From a virus: a stretch of DNA of 31,493 bases. The position numbers and the translations under genes are program-made. The notes under the pieces were generated by a model that made no database searches, was not told the DNA's origin, and saw only the letters and a program-made list of their open reading frames with translations. Positions 1 through 7,340 of the stretch are shown piece after piece (position 1 is the stretch's first letter; each line of letters opens with the position of its first letter). The stretch is from positions 1-31,493 of the IMG/VR virus record IMGVR_UViG_3300042557_000130, one strand, 5' to 3'.

Positions 1-1
1 T

Positions 2-76
2 TTTGTTGAAGCACCTATTGAAAATGGTCAATGTGATTACTATTGGGAAGTAGAAGATTTGGAAGTAGAAGATTAA
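2..76 (+). CDS. Small Cys-rich protein, 3' end only
   Basis: This is the 5'-truncated second copy of the gene that is complete at 29441-29596; the window edge cuts off its start. The 24 visible residues match the end of the complete copy. They then carry five extra residues (LEVED), because a 15-bp unit is duplicated just before the stop. It sits directly upstream of the small terminase gene, as its full copy does at the other end. The function is unknown; the complete copy has four cysteines that could bind a metal. Confidence 0.85.
   Translation, partial: FVEAPIENGQCDYYWEVEDLEVED
46..75 (+). repeat. 15-bp in-frame tandem duplication
   Basis: Bases 46-60 (ggaagtagaagattt) are repeated at 61-75 with one change. 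The other copy of the region (29581-29595) has the unit once. The duplication keeps the frame and adds five residues at the C-terminus of the small Cys-rich protein. Confidence 0.9.
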
Positions 77-103
77 CAATTAGTTAAACCTATTATTTTT
101 AAA

Positions 104-371
104 ATGAATAAACAAATTAATTCAAAGGGAAAATAAAAGAGGTGGTGTACGTGAAGGTGCAGGTAGACCAAGCAAAGCTGAAGAAGTAGCAATGATTGAA
201 AAGTTAAAGCCATTAGAACCAAAAGCATTTGAAGCATTAAAGAAAGGTTTAGACAATGGTGACTTTAAATTTGTTCAGTTGTTTTACAACTACTATGCAG
301 GTAAACCACGAGAAACAAAAGATATTACTTTGAATAGTGAACAACCATTATTCAATATAAGCGATTTATAA
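104..371 (+). CDS. terS: Terminase small subunit, type A, apparent frameshift
   Basis: The conceptual protein has the GGVREGAGRPSKAEE signature common at the start of phage small terminases, then a helical region ending in YYAGKP. It would recognise phage DNA and recruit the large subunit. It is not one open frame as written. The ATG at 104 reads ten codons into a stop at 134-136, while the conserved REGAGRP part lies in another frame with no start codon of its own before ATG 192. One extra A in the A-run near 130-133 would join them into about 89 residues. It could be an assembly or sequencing error, a real inactivating mutation, or a rare start. The large subunit follows 19 bases later. It shares no obvious sequence with the small subunit at 29649. 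Confidence 0.65.
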
Positions 372-389
372 GCCATTTAAAACACTTTT

Positions 390-1559
390 ATGAGTGAATT
401 TGTAGTTACTACTGCAATCAAAAAAATGTTGCGTTTAAACAAGCGTAAACGTATTATACAAGGTGGGACATCAGCAGGTAAAACTTTTGGTGTTCTGCCT
501 ATACTTATTGATAAAGCAATACGTGAACCTTTGCTTGAAATTAGTGTAGTATCAGAATCAATACCACATTTGCGTAGAGGTGCTTTAAAAGACTTCTTAA
601 AGATTATGATGATGACCAATAGGTATCGTGATATTCAATTTAACAAATCAACTTTAAAGTACACATTTGCCAATGGTAGTTACATTGAGTTCTTTAGTGT
701 TGACCAACCTGATAAACTACGAGGTGCAAGACGTAATATACTTTACATAAACGAATGTAACAATGTACCGTTTGAAGCATACAATCAACTTGCAATACGA
801 ACAAGTGGTGATATATGGTTGGACTATAACCCAACTAATGAATTTTGGGTACATAGAGAAGTTTTAAAGGACGAAGATTCTGAATTGATAGTACTTACTT
901 ATTTAGACAATGAAGCGTTACCACAATCAATAGTAAAAGAAATAGAACTTGCAAAAGCAAAAGCAGTTGATAATGAATATTGGGCAAATTGGTGGCAAGT
1001 ATATGGACTTGGTCAAGTAGGTCGTTTAGAAGGTGCTTGTATTCCTAATTGGTCTGAAATAGAATTACCACCTGAAGCAAGGTTATTGTGTTATGGTATG
1101 GACTTTGGTTATAGTGTTGACCCAACAAGTTTAATTGGTTTATATAAATACAACGATGCTTATATATTTGATGAAATCATTTATCAAAAAGGTTTATTGA
1201 ATAGCGATATAAACAACCTATTAAAAGCAAACAATATTACTGAAATGATTTACGCTGATTCTGCTGAACCTAAATCAATAGCTGAACTAAGTGGTTATGG
1301 TAATATGATATTGCCCGTTACAAAAGGTAGAGATAGCGTTATATACGGAATCAATTTAATGAATCAAAACAGAATATACGTAACAAGTAGAAGTAAGAAC
1401 TTAATAAAGGAATTAAGAAACTACACTTGGATGCAAGATAAAGAAGGCAATACACTTAATAAACCTATTGATGCTTTTAATCACGCTATTGATGCAGCAC
1501 GTTATGCGTTTACTTCACAGTTAGAGAATCCACACAAAGGAAACTATTATATATACTAA
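390..1559 (+). CDS. terL: Terminase large subunit, type A
   Basis: This 389-residue DNA-packaging motor has an N-terminal ATPase and a C-terminal nuclease. Walker A is GGTSAGKT (residues 25-32) and a Walker B-like strand is NILYINE (116-122) with Glu122 as the likely catalytic residue. The nuclease domain shows the usual acidic series: Asp238 in MDFGYSVDPT, Asp290 in IYADSAEP, and Asp361/Asp368 in DAFNHAIDAARYA. Length and motifs fit the PBSX-like large terminases. It overlaps the next gene by one base (TAATG). A different large terminase lies at 29933; only the last 13 residues or so (QLENPHKGNYYIY) are the same, so an exchange point falls inside the 3' end of the gene. Confidence 0.95.
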   Translation: MSEFVVTTAIKKMLRLNKRKRIIQGGTSAGKTFGVLPILIDKAIREPLLEISVVSESIPHLRRGALKDFLKIMMMTNRYRDIQFNKSTLKYTFANGSYIEFFSVDQPDKLRGARRNILYINECNNVPFEAYNQLAIRTSGDIWLDYNPTNEFWVHREVLKDEDSELIVLTYLDNEALPQSIVKEIELAKAKAVDNEYWANWWQVYGLGQVGRLEGACIPNWSEIELPPEARLLCYGMDFGYSVDPTSLIGLYKYNDAYIFDEIIYQKGLLNSDINNLLKANNITEMIYADSAEPKSIAELSGYGNMILPVTKGRDSVIYGINLMNQNRIYVTSRSKNLIKELRNYTWMQDKEGNTLNKPIDAFNHAIDAARYAFTSQLENPHKGNYYIY

Positions 1560-1720
1560 TGACTTACGGGGAAATAATAGCAACAATAGAGTGCTACATT
1601 TATTTAAAAACAAATAACAATGTGCAAATAGCTATGCCTCGTAATGTAGGTGAAATAAAGAAAATGAAATCAATGTATGAAGTAGCTAAACAAGAAGTTG
1701 CTTATATGGTAATGTGTTAA
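1559..1720 (+). CDS. Small protein after terminase (53 aa)
   Basis: The protein starts MTYGEIIATIECYIYL and is helical and basic in its second half (GEIKKMKSMYEVAKQEVAYM). Its ATG overlaps the terminase stop by one base, so it is probably translationally coupled to it. A close homologue sits after terminase B at 31141-31302, differing by one central residue and in the last three residues. Conservation behind two different terminases supports it being a real gene. The function is unknown. Confidence 0.8.
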   Translation: MTYGEIIATIECYIYLKTNNNVQIAMPRNVGEIKKMKSMYEVAKQEVAYMVMC

Positions 1721-1775
1721 AGTTTTGTTAAAGTTTTAAAATACTTTTGTATTGTTAATAACAGTTGTATATTTG
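1716..1775 (+). promoter_or_regulatory. Promoter with double GTTAAAGTTTT box
   Basis: GTTAAAGTTTT occurs twice back to back (1716-1726 and 1727-1737), one helical turn apart. It is followed by a Bacteroidota-type promoter: TTG at 1747-1749, 18 bases, then TATATTTG at 1768-1775. TGTTAATAAC lies between them (1753-1762). The start codon at 1803 is 27 bases downstream. The same double box precedes the promoters at 20366, 26792 and 31357. Confidence 0.8.
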
Positions 1776-1802
1776 CGTATCAATATTTAACAAATAGAAA
1801 TT

Positions 1803-1940
1803 ATGAGAACAATCACAGGAGTATTATCAGCATCAATAGCAATGTCAAGCAACGATTATTTTGTTCAAGCAGCATTTGCATTATTAACCTTTTATTTAAT
1901 ATATCGTGAACTTAAAAGCGATGAAAAATTGTCTGAATAA
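1803..1940 (+). CDS. Small membrane protein (45 aa)
   Basis: The protein has one hydrophobic segment (about residues 21-34, FVQAAFALLTFYLI) followed by a charged tail (YRELKSDEKLSE), which fits a single-pass inner-membrane protein. It is the first gene after a strong promoter, with an A-rich leader before its ATG. Its 3' end overlaps the next gene by 20 bases. The same start is repeated at 31392. The function is unknown; early placement hints at a host take-over or exclusion role, which is only a guess. Confidence 0.7.
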   Translation: MRTITGVLSASIAMSSNDYFVQAAFALLTFYLIYRELKSDEKLSE

Positions 1941-2130
1941 CGGAATCACTATTTACCCAATAGTAATAGATGATACTTATTTTGTAGGCAAACGAAAAAT
2001 CAATTACGTTAAAATAGAAATCAACGTAAATGGTGCAAAGAAATTAGGAAGCGATAAATACAAGCAAGATGAAACACTAACACAAAAGGTGTTTGAATTG
2101 TATGAAGTATTAAATTTGAAGTTAGTTTAA
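1921..2130 (+). CDS. Hypothetical protein (69 aa)
   Basis: I do not recognise this protein. It reads as a small alternating beta and helix protein (NGITIYPIVIDDTYFVGKR then VKIEINVNGAKKLG). I chose ATG 1921 rather than the upstream in-frame GTG at 1906, because ATG is the usual start here and the gene then overlaps its neighbour by only 20 bases. It is co-transcribed with the 45-residue membrane protein and ends just before a terminator. Confidence 0.65.
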   Translation: MKNCLNNGITIYPIVIDDTYFVGKRKINYVKIEINVNGAKKLGSDKYKQDETLTQKVFELYEVLNLKLV

Positions 2131-2145
2131 AATTGGTTAGAAATT

Positions 2146-2171
2146 GGTAGTCAGAAATGGCTACCTTTTTT
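2146..2171 (+). terminator. Rho-independent terminator
   Basis: GGTAG (2146-2150) pairs with CTACC (2161-2165) and is followed by six T. It closes the short operon that starts at the 1768 promoter and separates it from the tail module. Confidence 0.8.
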
Positions 2172-2213
2172 GTTTTATACAATTACCACTTTAATTAATT
2201 TTTAAAATAAAAT

Positions 2214-2885
2214 ATGAAAGTAGATATTAATGTTCCTGAATCGTTAAACGAAATTACTTTATATCAATATCAGAAGTTTGAAAAGCTGATACAAGATAAT
2301 GAAGCAAGCCATTTTGTGAATCAGAAAACTATTGAAATCTTTTGTAACATTGAATTAAAAGATGTTGCTCGTATTCGTATAGCTGATATAGATGATTTAC
2401 TTGCACATTTAAACAACTTACTACAAGCAAAACCTAAACTAACAAGAACATTTAAACTTGGTGTGTACGAATTTGGATTTATACCTAAACTTGAAGATAT
2501 GACTTCAGGTGAGTTTATAGATTTAGAAAACTATTTATCAAACACTGAAACTTTGCATCAAGCAATGGCAGTTTTATTCAGACCAATTACATCAAAGGTA
2601 AAAGACTTATATACAATAGAAGAATACGAATCAAGTTACAAATATAGCGAGGTGTTAAAGTATATGCCTTTAGATATTGCACTTGGTTCTATGCTTTTTT
2701 TTTGGACTTTGCTCAACGATTGCGGGAACGCTTTGAGTCATTATATACAGAGCGAAGTGGAACAGTCGGAACAAGCGAAGCAGGTTTTGGCAAAAAATGG
2801 GGTTGGTATCAATCAATTTACGCAGCAGCTCAGGGAGATATTCTCAGATTCGATGCCGTTACCAAATTACCAATCACAACTTTAA
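2214..2885 (+). CDS. Tail assembly chaperone, zero-frame product
   Basis: This 223-residue protein occupies the position of the gpG-type tail chaperone, upstream of neck, tail-tip and tape measure genes. Such proteins coat the tape measure during tail assembly and are not in the finished virion. Residues 1-163 (MKVDINVPESLNEITLYQYQKF onward) look like a normal conserved domain. After the T-run at 2695-2703 the zero frame continues about 60 residues (from WTLLND) that look unlike a conserved domain and overlap a second open frame. The gene is preceded by the TTTTTAAAATAAAA leader. The exact family is inferred from position and frameshift. Confidence 0.7.
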   Translation: MKVDINVPESLNEITLYQYQKFEKLIQDNEASHFVNQKTIEIFCNIELKDVARIRIADIDDLLAHLNNLLQAKPKLTRTFKLGVYEFGFIPKLEDMTSGEFIDLENYLSNTETLHQAMAVLFRPITSKVKDLYTIEEYESSYKYSEVLKYMPLDIALGSMLFFWTLLNDCGNALSHYIQSEVEQSEQAKQVLAKNGVGINQFTQQLREIFSDSMPLPNYQSQL

Positions 2886-2956
2886 TGACTTGGTTGATGT
2901 TTGAAAAGGAAAAAACAGAAATAGAAATAAAAAACATAAAAAGAAATGGTGTATAG
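2214..2956 (+). CDS. Tail assembly chaperone, -1 frameshift product
   Basis: Reading 2214-2702 and then slipping back one base to continue at 2702 gives about 247 residues. The added part contains FGKKWGWYQSIYAAAQGDI and ends in a helical TWLMFEKEKTEIE segment. This resembles the conserved C-terminus I know from flavobacterial phage tail chaperones and looks more natural than the zero-frame tail. It is the analogue of lambda gpGT, whose second domain binds the tape measure. The stop at 2954-2956 overlaps the next gene by 11 bases. It is not a single open frame, so automatic annotation would split or miss it. Confidence 0.72.
2695..2703 (+). other. -1 ribosomal frameshift site
   Basis: A run of nine T gives the heptamer T TTT TTT at 2696-2702 in the phase needed for tandem -1 slippage (zero-frame codons TTT 2697-2699 and TTT 2700-2702). 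The downstream region, 2704-2830, is more GC-rich than its surroundings and open in both frames. A polymerase-slippage or sequencing error in the T-run would give the same picture. Confidence 0.7.
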
Positions 2957-3371
2957 AATTATTAGAGAAATCAAAGAAGCTTTATTAGAAGAACCTTTTG
3001 TGAACACAGTTACAGAAGGCGACATTTTTGAAGTTGATTTAAACAAACAAACAATGTTTCCTTTGAGTCATATTATTATTAACCAAGCAACGCATCAAGG
3101 TAATGTGTTATCGTTTAATATTACAATGTTGCTAATGGATGTTATCAATCAAAAAGAAGAAGTAGATAACAAGGTTGATATTTGGAACACACAAATGTTA
3201 TTAGGCACACGAGTTTTAAATAGATTAAACAGAGGTGATTTGCGTAGTGACTTTTGGGAGTTAACAGGCAACCCAACGTTTGAACCATTTACTGAACGAT
3301 TTGAGAACGATTTAGCGGGTTGGGCAGTAACGTTTGATGTATTAGTAAGAAACGATGTAACTATTTGCTAA
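2946..3371 (+). CDS. Probable tail completion/terminator protein
   Basis: This 141-residue protein sits between the chaperone and a neck protein, as tail completion proteins often do. It begins with a helix (MVYRIIREIKEALLEEPFVN). It has a beta-rich middle (FPLSHIIINQATHQGNVLSFNITMLLMD) and ends ENDLAGWAVTFDVLVRNDVTIC. That end pattern recurs in Bacteroidota phage head-tail joining proteins. Tail terminator proteins cap the tail tube and join it to the head. The call rests on position and general fold, not on a diagnostic motif. Confidence 0.55.
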   Translation: MVYRIIREIKEALLEEPFVNTVTEGDIFEVDLNKQTMFPLSHIIINQATHQGNVLSFNITMLLMDVINQKEEVDNKVDIWNTQMLLGTRVLNRLNRGDLRSDFWELTGNPTFEPFTERFENDLAGWAVTFDVLVRNDVTIC

Positions 3372-3878
3372 ATGCAAGATAAAAAACAAACAAGAAAGTA
3401 TTTAAATGACTTTGCTAAATATGTTATTCAGCAGAGTAGAAGTAATTTATCTAAGCAAGGCAAGAGCGTAAGTAAAAACCTTTACAATTCACTTGATGCA
3501 GATATTGAAGTAAGTGCTAATAGTTTTAGAATTACTTTCTTAATGGAAGATTACGGTATGTTTCAAGACCAAGGTGTTAGTGGTACTAAAAAGAAATACA
3601 ATACTCCATTTAGTTACAAAAGCAAACGACCACCTATAAAACCAATTGAGGATTGGGTAAAAAAACGAGGCTTTCAATTTAGAACACAAAGCGGAAAGTT
3701 TATGTCTTACAAGTCAACTGCATTTTTAATTACACGTGGAATATTTAAAAACGGAATTAAACCAAGTTTGTTTTTTACCAAACCATTTGAAAAAGCATTT
3801 GAACGTTTACCTGATGAATTAGTTGAAGCCTATGGTTTAGATTTAGAACAATTTTTAAAATATACAATTACAAAATAA
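3372..3878 (+). CDS. Neck protein, HK97 gp10-like
   Basis: This 168-residue protein resembles the HK97 gp10 group of head-tail joining proteins. It has a long N-terminal helix (QTRKYLNDFAKYVIQQSRSNLSKQG), a beta region with MEDYGMFQDQGVSGTKKKY, a basic KSKRPPIKPIEDWVKKRG stretch, and a C-terminal FFTKPFEKAFERL helix. Its ATG directly follows the stop of the preceding gene, and its own stop overlaps the next ATG by one base, so the three are tightly coupled. Role: connecting the capsid portal assembly to the tail. Confidence 0.6.
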   Translation: MQDKKQTRKYLNDFAKYVIQQSRSNLSKQGKSVSKNLYNSLDADIEVSANSFRITFLMEDYGMFQDQGVSGTKKKYNTPFSYKSKRPPIKPIEDWVKKRGFQFRTQSGKFMSYKSTAFLITRGIFKNGIKPSLFFTKPFEKAFERLPDELVEAYGLDLEQFLKYTITK

Positions 3879-4852
3879 TGAAAAGAATATTTATACGTAG
3901 TCCGTACTTTGTCGAAATAGATGAAGCAGCACAAACAACAGGAAAGATTGAATTATACATTTGGAATAAAGGTGAAAGTGTACCTTCAACTCCAAATTAT
4001 ACTTTAAGTAAAACTGTACCAAGTACAAACCAAAATAAATTGTCTTGGAACATAGCAAACTATGCAAGTGAATTTATAAAACCTGTTAAAACTGTTAGTG
4101 TTAGTGTACCTACTGAAGAAGAAACAACTACTTGGTGTTATATGCAAGTAATATCTTATTCAGACGATGTAGAAATTGCTGATGAAACTTTTGTTTGTTT
4201 AAATGGCTATGTACCTTATTCTGCAGGTTATAATTACTACGATAGCGGAATAGTTATTCCTTTGGTTAATAGAAATATTGTTTTTCAAAAACCTCCTTCA
4301 CCAATTCCTTATGTAAATGTATTTTACCAACAAGGAGAATACGATGTAATTGGTTATGGAACAATAACTATTGATGAAGATACAATGTACAAAATACCTT
4401 TAACAGCTAATTTAAATGGTGACGATTACTTTGAATATTATTCCGAATTTATTTGTGAGCCTAAATACACACCAATTACTTGTGCGTTTGTAAATCGTTA
4501 TGGTGGTTGGCAATTTCTTACGTTCTTTAAAGCGTCTATGGAGTCAATAGAAACAGAATTTAAAGAATTTAGTATGTTACCTTCGGCTTTAGATTATAAT
4601 GTCACACAAGGACAAAGAAAGCGTTTTAATCATCAAGGTAAACAATCAATCAAATGTAACACAGGTTGGGTTGATGAAAACTATTTTGAATTAATACAAG
4701 ATTTGCTTTTAAGTGAAACTGTTTTATTAGGTGGTAAACCTGCAGTAGTTAAATCAAAATCAAGCGAAAAGAAAACAAGTTTAAACAATAAGGTTATCAA
4801 TTACGAAATAGAATTTGAATACAACTACGGTTTAATTAACGATGTAATATAA
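3878..4852 (+). CDS. Probable tail-tip (Dit-like) structural protein
   Basis: This 324-residue protein is mostly beta. It starts MKRIFIRSPYFVEIDEAAQ with repeated short strands, as in immunoglobulin- or fibronectin-like folds (GKIELYIWNKG, TTTWCYMQVISY). The C-terminus (QGQRKRFNHQGKQSIKCN, then INYEIEFEYNYG) looks like a ring-forming baseplate hub domain. It lies directly before the 784-residue tail-tip protein with no gap. I infer a distal tail role from order and composition; no catalytic motif is seen. Confidence 0.5.
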   Translation: MKRIFIRSPYFVEIDEAAQTTGKIELYIWNKGESVPSTPNYTLSKTVPSTNQNKLSWNIANYASEFIKPVKTVSVSVPTEEETTTWCYMQVISYSDDVEIADETFVCLNGYVPYSAGYNYYDSGIVIPLVNRNIVFQKPPSPIPYVNVFYQQGEYDVIGYGTITIDEDTMYKIPLTANLNGDDYFEYYSEFICEPKYTPITCAFVNRYGGWQFLTFFKASMESIETEFKEFSMLPSALDYNVTQGQRKRFNHQGKQSIKCNTGWVDENYFELIQDLLLSETVLLGGKPAVVKSKSSEKKTSLNNKVINYEIEFEYNYGLINDVI

Positions 4853-7207
4853 ATGGAAGTAGCTTTATATATTAAAACTCCTAAATTTCAAAATTCAAAT
4901 GTTGCTACGTTAACCAACTTTATAAATAGAGTTGAAGCTGATGGCGGTGTTTTTGAAGCAGGTAGTTGTTTAACAAGTACAATAGAATCTTTAGGTAATA
5001 GCTTTTCAGAATTAGAAACTTACAATCGTATTGAATTATTTGAAGATGAAAAGATTTCAGTTACTTCGTCTATTCAAAACGTAAACGATATTTCAAAAGT
5101 GTTTACCGATTACTCGCAAAGTTTTACTATTCCTGCAAGTGCAAACAATAACGAAATATTTAGACATTGGTACGAAAATAGTTTAGACAATGGATTTGAC
5201 CAACGTGTAAGATACGATGGGTACATTGAAGTTGACACACAAACTTTTCGTAGTGGTAAATGGCAATTAGAATCTGCAAGTGTAAAAAACAATCGTGTTG
5301 AAGATTACAAAATAACTTTCTATGGTGAATTAAAATCATTGAGTGATAAATTTGGTGATGAGAAATTACAAGACGTTAAAGAATTAAACAATTATACAAT
5401 AGAGTATAGTGGTGAAGTGGTTGAAGAATTAGTTACAACTGCTTTAGATGCTTCACAAACCGATGTATTATTTCCTTTAATTAGTAGTAAAAGAACTTGG
5501 AACTCAGCAGACCCTGAAGCACCTACTTCAAGTAGTTATCCAATAGTTTATAATGAGTTGTTTCCTGCAATTAAATTGCCTTTAATACTTAATGCGTTTG
5601 AAACAAGGTACAACGTAAACTTTAATGGTGCTTTTTTAACTGATGAACGTTTTACAAAGGCTTATTTATGGTTAAAGAATAACGAAGCTGAAACGTACAC
5701 AATGACAACTGCTGAACGTAAAATTGAAATACAAGTTACTGAAAATGATGGTAACTTTTACGCTGATGCTACAAACAATACAGTTACTGCAGTAGGATTT
5801 GAAGATAGTGGAACATTTACTGTTAACGTTACAAGTGCTACACCATTTGATATGACATTAATAGTTTATAAAAATAATGTATTCTTTGGTTCTGTTCAAG
5901 GTGTTACTGATTCAATAAGCTATACTTTAGGAACACAAACAGGAACAGGGGTTTTTTCTTTTGCAATTAAAAAAGCATTTAGTGCTTCTACTCCTACTTT
6001 TAACTATACTTATACTGCTAATAAATTTATTGTAAGCAACCCAAGACAGCCTACCGATGGATTGATAACAACTTTCAGTGATAGTGGTTCTATACTTATG
6101 AATAACTTAATGGATTTATCATTTATTGCACCTGATATGAAAGTAAGTGATTTCTTTTCAGGTATGTTAAAAATGTTTAACTTAACTTGTTATAGCGAAG
6201 ATGGTGTAAACTTTACTATTGAGCAGTTAGAGAATTGGTATTTCTTAGGCGGTATAAAAGATTTTAGCGGTTACACAACTACTGATTTTGAATACACAAG
6301 AGTTAAACCATACAAGAAAATAGATTTTAAATACCAAAAAAATGAGAGTGTTTTAAACAGAACTTTCTATGACAGAAATGCTCGTGAATACGGTGATTTA
6401 AATTATGCTTTCTTTAACGACGGTAGTGATTACACAATACAGTTACCATTTGAGAATTTATTATTTAATAATTGGAATAATACAATTTTAACTACTTCTT
6501 TACCTCAAGTAGCTTATGCGTTTAAACCTGATTTAAAACCATTTAAACCGAAAGGAGTTATTTTATATTTTACAGGTGGACAACCATTTGATGTTGATTG
6601 GTATTTTAGCGATGGCAGTGGTAATAACTCTTTTAACTATGCAAATATATTTGGAGCTGATGTTCAAGTAAACAGAAACGAAACTAATACATTGAATTGG
6701 GGTGTTGAAATTAGTACTGTATATTTTGAAAATGTTTACAGAACTTTATTTTCTAATTATTATTTAGATTACTTAAACAACCTTTATAGTTTAAAATCAA
6801 GATTGGTAAAAGTTAAAATGCGTTTGCCTTATTTAGAGTTATTGAATTTAAAATTAAACGACAGAATTGTAATACGTGATAAAAGATACATTATAAACCA
6901 ATTTACAACTGATTTAACAACGTTTGAAAGTGACTTTGAATTAATACAAGATTTTAGAAGTATTAACTACGATAATAGTACGTTAAGAACAACTGATAAC
7001 ACAATTAAAACTTTACGATTTAATACAGTTTCAATTGAGCCATTGACTTGGACAATAGAATCAGACCCTGATGGATTGCTAACAGGTTTAATAAATGGTA
7101 ATACATACGTTGATGCAATAGTAAAAGCAAACGTAACAGGCTTAGAACGTATTGCAAGTATAACAAGTAATTTAAATGACAGAATAATAATAGTACAAGA
7201 TGCTTAA
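4853..7207 (+). CDS. Large tail-tip/baseplate protein (784 aa)
   Basis: This is the largest protein in the window, beta-rich, with a pattern known from Bacteroidota phage tail proteins. A domain with the phrase YSQSFTIPASANNNEIFRHW lies near residues 80-110. The middle is less conserved (residues 270-420), and a C-terminal section around FEYTRVKPYKKIDFKYQKN resembles hub or Tal-type baseplate proteins. The N-terminus (residues 22-45) carries RVEADGGVFEAGSCLT, a motif nearly repeated in the small protein at 16171. Role: probably the tail-tip hub linking the tube to receptor-binding proteins. No peptidase or lysozyme motif is visible. Confidence 0.55.
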   Translation: MEVALYIKTPKFQNSNVATLTNFINRVEADGGVFEAGSCLTSTIESLGNSFSELETYNRIELFEDEKISVTSSIQNVNDISKVFTDYSQSFTIPASANNNEIFRHWYENSLDNGFDQRVRYDGYIEVDTQTFRSGKWQLESASVKNNRVEDYKITFYGELKSLSDKFGDEKLQDVKELNNYTIEYSGEVVEELVTTALDASQTDVLFPLISSKRTWNSADPEAPTSSSYPIVYNELFPAIKLPLILNAFETRYNVNFNGAFLTDERFTKAYLWLKNNEAETYTMTTAERKIEIQVTENDGNFYADATNNTVTAVGFEDSGTFTVNVTSATPFDMTLIVYKNNVFFGSVQGVTDSISYTLGTQTGTGVFSFAIKKAFSASTPTFNYTYTANKFIVSNPRQPTDGLITTFSDSGSILMNNLMDLSFIAPDMKVSDFFSGMLKMFNLTCYSEDGVNFTIEQLENWYFLGGIKDFSGYTTTDFEYTRVKPYKKIDFKYQKNESVLNRTFYDRNAREYGDLNYAFFNDGSDYTIQLPFENLLFNNWNNTILTTSLPQVAYAFKPDLKPFKPKGVILYFTGGQPFDVDWYFSDGSGNNSFNYANIFGADVQVNRNETNTLNWGVEISTVYFENVYRTLFSNYYLDYLNNLYSLKSRLVKVKMRLPYLELLNLKLNDRIVIRDKRYIINQFTTDLTTFESDFELIQDFRSINYDNSTLRTTDNTIKTLRFNTVSIEPLTWTIESDPDGLLTGLINGNTYVDAIVKANVTGLERIASITSNLNDRIIIVQDA

Positions 7208-7340
7208 ACTTATTTTACAAATGCTACCCTTGTTAAAATTTCAAGATAGCGAAGCGATTGCAATAGCAAAAGGAAAATACAAAATGCCCGAAACCTTTAA
7301 TGAACTAAAACAAACAATAAAATGGCAGTTAAAACAGTAG
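7200..7340 (+). CDS. Small overlapping protein before tape measure (46 aa)
   Basis: The ATG lies inside the last codons of the 784-residue gene and the stop lies 19 bases inside the tape measure gene, so it bridges the two. The protein is MLKLILQMLPLLKF followed by a charged stretch (QDSEAIAIAKGKYKMPET) and a helix. It fills an interval with no other gene, which favours it being real. The function is unknown. It may simply keep translation coupled into the tape measure gene. Confidence 0.6.
   Translation: MLKLILQMLPLLKFQDSEAIAIAKGKYKMPETFNELKQTIKWQLKQ

Larger units (their letters stand above)
1..103. repeat. Left-end repeat of 29536-29623
   Basis: Bases 1-59 are identical to 29536-29594. 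The match continues to base 103 (29623), apart from a 15-bp tandem duplication present only here. Immediately after it the two copies become unrelated, one entering terminase module A and the other module B. This marks the left border of the exchanged packaging module, and shows that the window wraps past one genome length (offset 29,535 bp). Confidence 0.95.
1518..1904. repeat. Right-hand repeat of 31100-31493
   Basis: The 3' end of the large terminase, the 53-residue gene, the promoter and the start of the 45-residue gene recur at 31100-31493. The first part differs at scattered, mostly silent positions, and a short stretch near 1709-1715 differs in length. From about 1716 on only one base differs (1776 region, gcgta versus gcata). 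The offset is 29,589 bp. The differences argue against one molecule simply being assembled twice. Confidence 0.95.
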
